Assembly: GCA_023255615.1 (NCBI GenBank)
Contig: JAHFLI010000014.1
Coordinates: forward strand, 3,890 to 14,536
From: Candidatus Woesearchaeota archaeon
GTDB lineage: Archaea > Nanobdellota > Nanobdellia > Woesearchaeales > JACQSR01
Reading direction: 5' to 3'
DNA: 10,647 bases
The translations under genes and the position numbers were made by a program. This document shows, piece by piece, positions 6,197 through 10,647 of this stretch. Positions within the stretch are counted from its first letter, which is position 1. The number at the start of each line of letters is the position of its first letter. Under the pieces are notes generated by a model. It saw nothing but the letters and a program-made list of their open reading frames with translations, ran no database searches and was not told the origin of the DNA.

Positions 6197-7447
6197 TTAC
6201 ATTATCGTTTTGAATACCGAAACGACCACAAGTACTGCTGTTAACGCAATCGTCAAAATTGCACCCAACCATGCAATAATGTTGTATACCCTTGAATTGA
6301 CATATTCCCCCATAATCTTCTTATCATTTAATAATTTCAACATGAAGATAATGATAATCGGAATTAATATACCGTTAAGCACTTGAGAAATATACATAAT
6401 GTAAATAAGATTAAGATGAGGAATCATAATAACAACAGCACCAATAATAATCATACTAGTGTACAGAATGTAAAATCCTTTTGCATCAGAAAACTTTTTA
6501 TTCAGCCCAGATTCCCAACCGAGACCTTCACAGACGCTATATGCAGTAGACAAGGGAAGAATCGATGCGGCGAAAATTCCTGCATTAAGTAAACCGAATG
6601 CAAAGAGATATCCTGCCCATTTGCCGGCTAATGGCTGGAGTCCAACAGCAGCATCAGCGGCATCGGTAATAGAGCCACCTACTTTGAAAATGGTTGCTGC
6701 CGTTGCGACAATAATAAAGAGTGCGACCACATCAGTAATAATACATCCGATGATGACATCAAGTTTGCTGTAGATATAATTCTCTTTTCGAATTCCCTTC
6801 TCGACAAGAGAAGATTGTAGATAAAATTGCATCCAGGGAGCTATGGTAGTTCCAATTAATCCAATAAGCATCATGATATACGCTGATGAAAATTGGAATG
6901 TCGGAATAAGTGTACTCTTTACGACCAATCCCCACTCGGGTTTCGCCATAATCCCAGAAACGATATACGCAAAATAGATTACACAAGCAAAAAGAAAAAT
7001 CCTCTCAATGAGTTTATAATTTCCTTTGATAACCATATACCACACGCAAAATGCAACAATTGGAACAAGAATGAATCGACTTATTCCGAAAATTTCACCA
7101 GCAGCAGCAATTCCTGCAAACTCAGAAATGGTATTTGCCACATTAACAACAATCAATGCAACCATAAGATAAAAAGTAACAGAAAGACCAAAGTTTTCTC
7201 GAATGAGGTCTGCAAGACCCTTTGATGTCACCACACCCATCCGAGCGCACATCTCCTGAACTAGAATCAACAGAAGAGTAATCGGGATTAAACTCCAGAG
7301 CAAGGAATAACCAAATTGTGAACCTGCAAGAGAATATGTCGCAATGCCACCAACATCATTATCCACATTTGCCGTAATGATACCGGGACCCACAATTGAT
7401 AAGAAAAGGAGAATTGTTTTCCAACTAATTTTTATCTTTGTTTTCAT
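6197..7447 (-). CDS. NRAMP-superfamily metal ion transporter, non-canonical metal site
   Basis: A 416-residue polytopic protein with about eleven hydrophobic segments and the LeuT-like NRAMP fold. The first helix reads GPGIITANVDNDVGG (20-34), corresponding to the DPGN region of classical NRAMPs, with D29, N30 and D31 as candidate ligands. The sixth helix reads TTIAPWMQFYLQS (200-212), in place of the classical I-M-P-H-N-L: the metal-binding methionine is Ala203 and the histidine is Trp205. The family normally moves Mn2+ or Fe2+ with protons. The missing methionine argues for a different cation preference, perhaps Mg2+ as in NRAMP-related magnesium transporters (inference). ATG 7447 is the first in frame and fits the promoter. 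It is divergent from trhO and convergent with the regulator gene, so it is probably monocistronic. No partner gene indicates the substrate. Confidence 0.88.
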   Translation of the reverse strand: MKTKIKISWKTILLFLSIVGPGIITANVDNDVGGIATYSLAGSQFGYSLLWSLIPITLLLILVQEMCARMGVVTSKGLADLIRENFGLSVTFYLMVALIVVNVANTISEFAGIAAAGEIFGISRFILVPIVAFCVWYMVIKGNYKLIERIFLFACVIYFAYIVSGIMAKPEWGLVVKSTLIPTFQFSSAYIMMLIGLIGTTIAPWMQFYLQSSLVEKGIRKENYIYSKLDVIIGCIITDVVALFIIVATAATIFKVGGSITDAADAAVGLQPLAGKWAGYLFAFGLLNAGIFAASILPLSTAYSVCEGLGWESGLNKKFSDAKGFYILYTSMIIIGAVVIMIPHLNLIYIMYISQVLNGILIPIIIIFMLKLLNDKKIMGEYVNSRVYNIIAWLGAILTIALTAVLVVVSVFKTIM

Positions 7448-7478
7448 GTGTTCTACGTTATCTGTTGTGAACGTGATA

Positions 7479-7489
7479 CTTTTTAAAGA
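7479..7489 (-). promoter_or_regulatory. TATA box of the NRAMP-like gene
   Basis: CTTTAAAAAGT on the minus strand, centred near 7484, would start transcription about 10-12 nt before ATG 7447. That short leader contains an imperfect inverted repeat (GTTC/GAAC and ACGTT/AACGT between 7450 and 7474). No Shine-Dalgarno is evident. Confidence 0.5.
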
Positions 7490-7530
7490 TTCCGCGAATG
7501 ATACTTCAAGTAAGGAGAATATCCCATAAT

Positions 7531-7544
7531 CTTTAAAAAATATA
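7531..7544 (+). promoter_or_regulatory. TATA box of trhO
   Basis: CTTTAAAAAATATA, with the TTTAAAAA core centred about 26 nt before ATG 7562, predicts a leaderless or nearly leaderless mRNA. TACTGTATT overlaps the end of the box (7543-7551) and recurs just inside the gene (7572-7580). Confidence 0.6.
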
Positions 7545-7561
7545 CTGTATTTTTTATTGGC

Positions 7562-8458
7562 ATGCAGAATGTACTGTATTACAAATACGTACCAATAGAC
7601 GATCCTATTTCATTTAGAGATCATCATCAGCAATTATGCGATTCTCTTCAGTTGAAAGGGAAAGTTCTGGTTGCAAAGGAAGGGATTAATGGATGCGTTT
7701 CAGGAACAGAAGAAGACACCTTACGATATATCGAAGAACTTCGAAAAGATAGTCGATTTTCCGATGTTGAATGTAAAATCACATCAACATCGTATCATGA
7801 TTTTAAAAGAATGATTGTGCGCATCAGAGATCAAATCGTAACGGCAAAATTTCCTGTCGATATAACAAAAAAAGCGCCTTATGTTGAACCAACACAATTG
7901 AGAGAATGGTTTGACCATCATGAAGAAATGGTACTTATCGATGCACGCAACGATTATGAAAGTAAGATAGGGAAATTTGAACATGCAATTACCCCATCAT
8001 TACAGACATTTAGCGAATGGAAAAAATACGTCGATCATCTCCATATTCCAAAAAACAAAAGAATAATCACCTACTGCACGGGTGGTATTCGCTGCGAAAA
8101 AGCCTCTGCATACCTTCAAGAAAAAGGATTTACCAATGTGTTCCAGCTCCATGGCGGCATCATTAATTATGGCAAAGAATGCGGAAACGCACATTGGCAA
8201 GGAAAATGTTTTGTTTTTGACGACCGAGTTGCTATTGATATTGATTCAAGAAATTCAACTGAACCTATCACCACCTGTGTCTGTTGCAACTTACCATCAG
8301 CTGAATATCACAATTGCGCACTGAGAGAATGTGATGATCGCTTTATCTGTTGTCCATCTTGTTTGGAAAAACGTAAAGGATGCTGCTCGAAAAAGTGTCT
8401 GAATGAATTTCAGAAGAAGAATTATTATCAAGAAGTCATCACACTGAAAAGTCGATAA
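7562..8458 (+). CDS. trhO: tRNA uridine(34) hydroxylase TrhO (rhodanese-domain, UPF0176 family)
   Basis: A 298-residue protein of the TrhO/YceA family, which in bacteria hydroxylates wobble uridine 34 to 5-hydroxyuridine using O2. The N-terminal alpha/beta domain has the family signature KEGINGCVSG (39-48). The rhodanese domain (about 105-210) carries the active-site loop YCTGGIRCEKA (171-181), with Cys172 as the expected catalytic cysteine and the conserved Arg177-Cys178. The W-x-G-K-C-F-V-F-D-x-R-V segment (212-223) is also diagnostic. The C terminus (239-279) is a dense Cys cluster (CVCC, CALREC, CCPSC, CCSKKC), probably binding zinc. The length is slightly below the usual 310-350. The family is mainly bacterial, so an archaeal copy may reflect transfer (inference). 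The 3' end overlaps a minus-strand Trm112-like gene by 20 nt. Confidence 0.92.
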   Translation: MQNVLYYKYVPIDDPISFRDHHQQLCDSLQLKGKVLVAKEGINGCVSGTEEDTLRYIEELRKDSRFSDVECKITSTSYHDFKRMIVRIRDQIVTAKFPVDITKKAPYVEPTQLREWFDHHEEMVLIDARNDYESKIGKFEHAITPSLQTFSEWKKYVDHLHIPKNKRIITYCTGGIRCEKASAYLQEKGFTNVFQLHGGIINYGKECGNAHWQGKCFVFDDRVAIDIDSRNSTEPITTCVCCNLPSAEYHNCALRECDDRFICCPSCLEKRKGCCSKKCLNEFQKKNYYQEVITLKSR

Positions 8459-8597
8459 TTCCTTCTTTTATCGGATATGTTTTGTGACAAGAGGTGCACA
8501 TAACGACATTTTTCTTGCTATTGAAGAGAACTCCTTGCTTACAAATTGGGCACGCTAATATATCAAAAAAACGTTTTGGTAAGGGAAGTGGAGTCAT
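8439..8597 (-). CDS. Small Trm112/YcaR-like zinc-binding protein (52 residues)
   Basis: A 52-residue protein on the minus strand, starting at ATG 8597 and ending with TGA at 8439-8441. The sequence follows the Trm112/UPF0434 (YcaR) pattern: F-D-I-L-A-C-P-I-C-K (11-20), a hydrophobic strand, C-T-S-C (34-37), then Y-P-I-K-E-G-I-I-D-F (41-50). Cys16, Cys19, Cys34 and Cys37 would bind one zinc. Trm112 proteins activate methyltransferases that act on tRNA, rRNA and release factor in eukaryotes and archaea. This copy keeps only the zinc-ribbon core, as in bacterial YcaR, and lacks the helical insert of eukaryotic Trm112. It overlaps trhO tail to tail by 20 nt and is divergent from ileS, with which it shares a TATA element. 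A link to tRNA modification fits this context but is inferred. Confidence 0.8.
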   Translation of the reverse strand: MTPLPLPKRFFDILACPICKQGVLFNSKKNVVMCTSCHKTYPIKEGIIDFSV

Positions 8598-8620
8598 ATT
8601 AAAATTCTAAGCTCGAAATG

Positions 8621-8629
8621 TTTTTAAAG
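8621..8629. promoter_or_regulatory. Shared, near-symmetric TATA element for ileS and the Trm112-like gene
   Basis: TTTTTAAAG on the plus strand reads CTTTAAAAA on the minus strand. Its centre (8625) is 26 nt from the ileS ATG (8651) and 28 nt from the opposing ATG (8597). Each side is flanked by a purine-rich BRE-like sequence: CGAAATG on the ileS upstream side and GAGAATG on the other. No other TATA candidate exists in the 53-nt gap, so one element may serve two leaderless transcripts. Confidence 0.55.
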
Positions 8630-8650
8630 CATTCTCCTTTTTTCTGTGTT

Positions 8651-10647
8651 ATGACATATAATCCGCAAGAAGTGGAATCTGAAATCCTTTCCTTTTGGGA
8701 AGAAAATAATATATATGGTCAAATTAAGGAAAGAAACAAAGGGAGAAAAGTATTCTATTTTCTCGATGGACCACCATATACTTCCGGTAGAATTCACATA
8801 GGGCAGGCATGGAATAAATCGTTGAAGGACATGGTATTACGCTATAAACGGTTTCAAGGCTTTGATGTCTGGGATCGTCCAGGATACGATATGCATGGTC
8901 TACCCACTGCTCATAAGGTCGAGCAAAAATTTGGAATCAAAAACAAAAATGAGATTGCTTCGTTTGGATTTGCGCGCTTTATTGAAGAGTGTAGAAATCT
9001 TGCGCTGACAAATTTAGAATTGATGAACAAAGATTTTACGCGCTTAGGTGTCTGGATGGATTTCGCCAACGCCTACAAAACCATTGATAACACATTTATG
9101 GAGGGAGAATGGTGGTTGATTAAAAAAGCCCACGAGCATAAGCGATTATATGAGGGGTTAAAAACAATCCATTGGTGTGCTCACTGTGCAACCGCACTAG
9201 CAAAGCATGAATTAGAATATCAAAATGTAACCGATACGTCAGTGTTTGTCAAGTTCAAGGTCAAAGAGAATGAATATCTCATCATTTGGACGACAACGCC
9301 ATGGACACTCGCATTTAACCTCGGGGTTATGGTTAATCCTGATTTAGAATACGTTCGTGCACAAGTAGAGAATGAAGTGTGGATTCTATCCAAAGCATTA
9401 TGTTCTGTCTTCATTTCAGGGGTTGCAGGAAAGAAATTTGAGATTATTGAGGAATTCAAAGGAGAGCAACTTCACGGATTGAAATATGAGCATCCGTGGG
9501 AATCAGAGATTGAGGAATTCAAAACGATTAGTTCACCAAAAAAACATACGGTCGTACTTTCCAGCGAATATGTCGATACTTCTGCCGGTACCGGACTTGT
9601 TCATATGGCTCCTGGCTGTGGCCCAGAAGATTTTGAAGTTGGCCATCGAGAAGGTCTCCCCCCATTCAATAATATCGATGAGTTTGGTGTCTTTCCTCAA
9701 TCGATGGGAAAATTTTCTGGATTACACGCAAAAACTAACGATAAAAAATTCATTGAAGCACTGAGTGATCATTTGATTGAGACCTCAGAAGTTGAGCATG
9801 AATATGCTCATTGCTGGCGCTGTAAGAATCCAGTCATCTTTAGAACAACGAAACAATGGTTCTTCAAAGTTGAAGATCTGAAAGAACGGATGAGAGAATT
9901 AAACAAAAAAGTCAAATGGCAGCCAGAATGGGCAGGCAGCAGATGGTTTGATTCCTGGATAAATAATTTACGTGATAATGGCATTACCCGGCAACGAGAA
10001 TGGGGAACTCCTCTTCCGATTTGGAGATGCAACCATTGCCATGATTACGACGTCATTGGTTCTATTCAAGAATTACAGCTCAAGGCAGGAAAAATACCTG
10101 AAGATCTTCATCGTCCGTATATTGACGAAGTAAAATTTAAATGCAAATGTGGTCAAGAAAAAACCAGAATCCCTGATATTCTCGATGTGTGGATTGACGC
10201 GGGTACTGCTTCATGGTCATGCTTGAATTTCCCCCAAGAAAAAGAAAAATTTGACATGATGTTTCCTGCCGATTTTATTCTTGAAGGAAAAGATCAAATT
10301 CGCGGATGGTTTAATCTCCTTACTGTCGCATCCATGGTTGCGTTAAACGCAAATTCGTACAAAGCAGTATTTATGCATGGATTCGTTCAGGATTCTGAAG
10401 GTCGAAAAATGTCAAAGAGTTTAGGTAACGTTATTTCTCCTTATGAGGTCATTGATAAATTTGGAGCAGATACTCTCCGCTATTATATGATTGGAGGTTC
10501 GCTGCCTGGAATCGATATTAATTATACTTTCAATGATATGAAAGTAAAGAACAAAAATATTGTTGTGTTCTGGAATATTCACCAGTATCTTCTTGATTTA
10601 GCAACGCAATTGAATGCAGATCCCAAAAAACCAATACTTACTCTCTC
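8651..10647 (+). CDS. ileS: Isoleucyl-tRNA synthetase, archaeal type (3' end outside window)
   Basis: The first 665 codons of a class I synthetase that charges tRNA-Ile and edits misactivated valine. Motifs in order: the HIGH-type motif as HIGQ (49-52, in GRIHIGQAWNK), DRPGYDMHGLP (75-85), a first zinc knuckle WCAHC (175-179), the CP1 editing domain with WTTTPWTL (213-220) and GTGLVHMAPGCGPEDF (313-328, editing Asp327), a second Cys-rich region (CWRC, then WRCNHC and CKCG), DVWIDAG, and KMSKS (586-590). The DMHGLP wording and inserted zinc ribbon suit the archaeal/eukaryal-like type. A full protein is about 1000-1050 residues, so the anticodon-binding C terminus is missing. ATG 8651 is 26 nt from the TATA centre, giving a leaderless start. 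It is divergent from the Trm112-like gene. Confidence 0.96.
   Translation, partial: MTYNPQEVESEILSFWEENNIYGQIKERNKGRKVFYFLDGPPYTSGRIHIGQAWNKSLKDMVLRYKRFQGFDVWDRPGYDMHGLPTAHKVEQKFGIKNKNEIASFGFARFIEECRNLALTNLELMNKDFTRLGVWMDFANAYKTIDNTFMEGEWWLIKKAHEHKRLYEGLKTIHWCAHCATALAKHELEYQNVTDTSVFVKFKVKENEYLIIWTTTPWTLAFNLGVMVNPDLEYVRAQVENEVWILSKALCSVFISGVAGKKFEIIEEFKGEQLHGLKYEHPWESEIEEFKTISSPKKHTVVLSSEYVDTSAGTGLVHMAPGCGPEDFEVGHREGLPPFNNIDEFGVFPQSMGKFSGLHAKTNDKKFIEALSDHLIETSEVEHEYAHCWRCKNPVIFRTTKQWFFKVEDLKERMRELNKKVKWQPEWAGSRWFDSWINNLRDNGITRQREWGTPLPIWRCNHCHDYDVIGSIQELQLKAGKIPEDLHRPYIDEVKFKCKCGQEKTRIPDILDVWIDAGTASWSCLNFPQEKEKFDMMFPADFILEGKDQIRGWFNLLTVASMVALNANSYKAVFMHGFVQDSEGRKMSKSLGNVISPYEVIDKFGADTLRYYMIGGSLPGIDINYTFNDMKVKNKNIVVFWNIHQYLLDLATQLNADPKKPILTL

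Noticed and set aside
6383..7225. Plus- and minus-strand alternative frames within the NRAMP-like gene
   Set aside because: Asn/Lys-rich translations typical of the wrong frame of hydrophobic membrane proteins.
9220..10032. Short frames within ileS on both strands
   Set aside because: All lie over continuous conserved synthetase sequence in the plus frame starting at 8651.
1..10647. CRISPR array, insertion sequence or phage genes
   Set aside because: No regularly spaced repeats, transposase motifs or terminal inverted repeats were seen; gene order and spacing look like ordinary chromosome.

Overview
The window looks like a stretch of an AT-rich archaeal chromosome. Three things support this: most genes or operons begin with an A/T-rich TATA-like box about 25-37 nt before the start codon, often leaving no room for a leader; genes inside operons instead use Shine-Dalgarno-like GAGG(TGAT) sequences; and the isoleucyl-tRNA synthetase and the COG1361/ABC-exporter cluster are of archaeal type. 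A DPANN-like or other small-genome archaeon is possible, but the lineage cannot be fixed from this sequence. One gene, trhO, belongs to a family best known from bacteria.

Layout. Positions 1-80 hold the 3' part of a class II tRNA, probably tRNA-Ser(UGA) with a short intron. It converges on a membrane family-2 glycosyltransferase (87-1289, minus) that has its own promoter. From 1348 to 5602 on the minus strand lies a tight five-gene operon, transcribed from 5602 downwards: an uncharacterised single-pass membrane protein, an ABC ATPase (MacB/LolD type), a COG1361-type extracytoplasmic Ig-like protein, a MacB/FtsX-type permease, and a PAP2-superfamily lipid phosphatase or phosphotransferase. Its genes overlap or lie within 10 nt of each other. 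Divergent from it (5700-6179, plus) is a two-helix membrane protein with a cytoplasmic winged-helix domain. The 97-nt region between them holds two TATA boxes and an inverted repeat (GTTTCA-N6-TGAAAC). The same hexamer recurs nearby, including in a perfect 9-bp inverted repeat just before the ATPase start.

Next comes an NRAMP-superfamily transporter (6197-7447, minus) whose metal-binding motifs are non-canonical. It diverges from trhO (7562-8458, plus), a rhodanese-fold tRNA U34 hydroxylase. A 52-residue Trm112/YcaR-like zinc protein (8439-8597, minus) overlaps the end of trhO tail to tail. It shares a single near-symmetric TATA element with the divergent ileS (8651 to the window end, truncated).

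Functionally there are two themes. The left half is an envelope module: an ABC efflux or lipoprotein-release-like complex with an archaeal extracytoplasmic partner, a lipid phosphatase and a glycosyltransferase, probably controlled by a membrane-tethered regulator. The right half concerns translation and tRNA modification (trhO, Trm112-like, ileS), with a metal transporter between the two. No CRISPR array, insertion sequence or prophage gene was seen. No gene-free stretch exceeds 300 bases.
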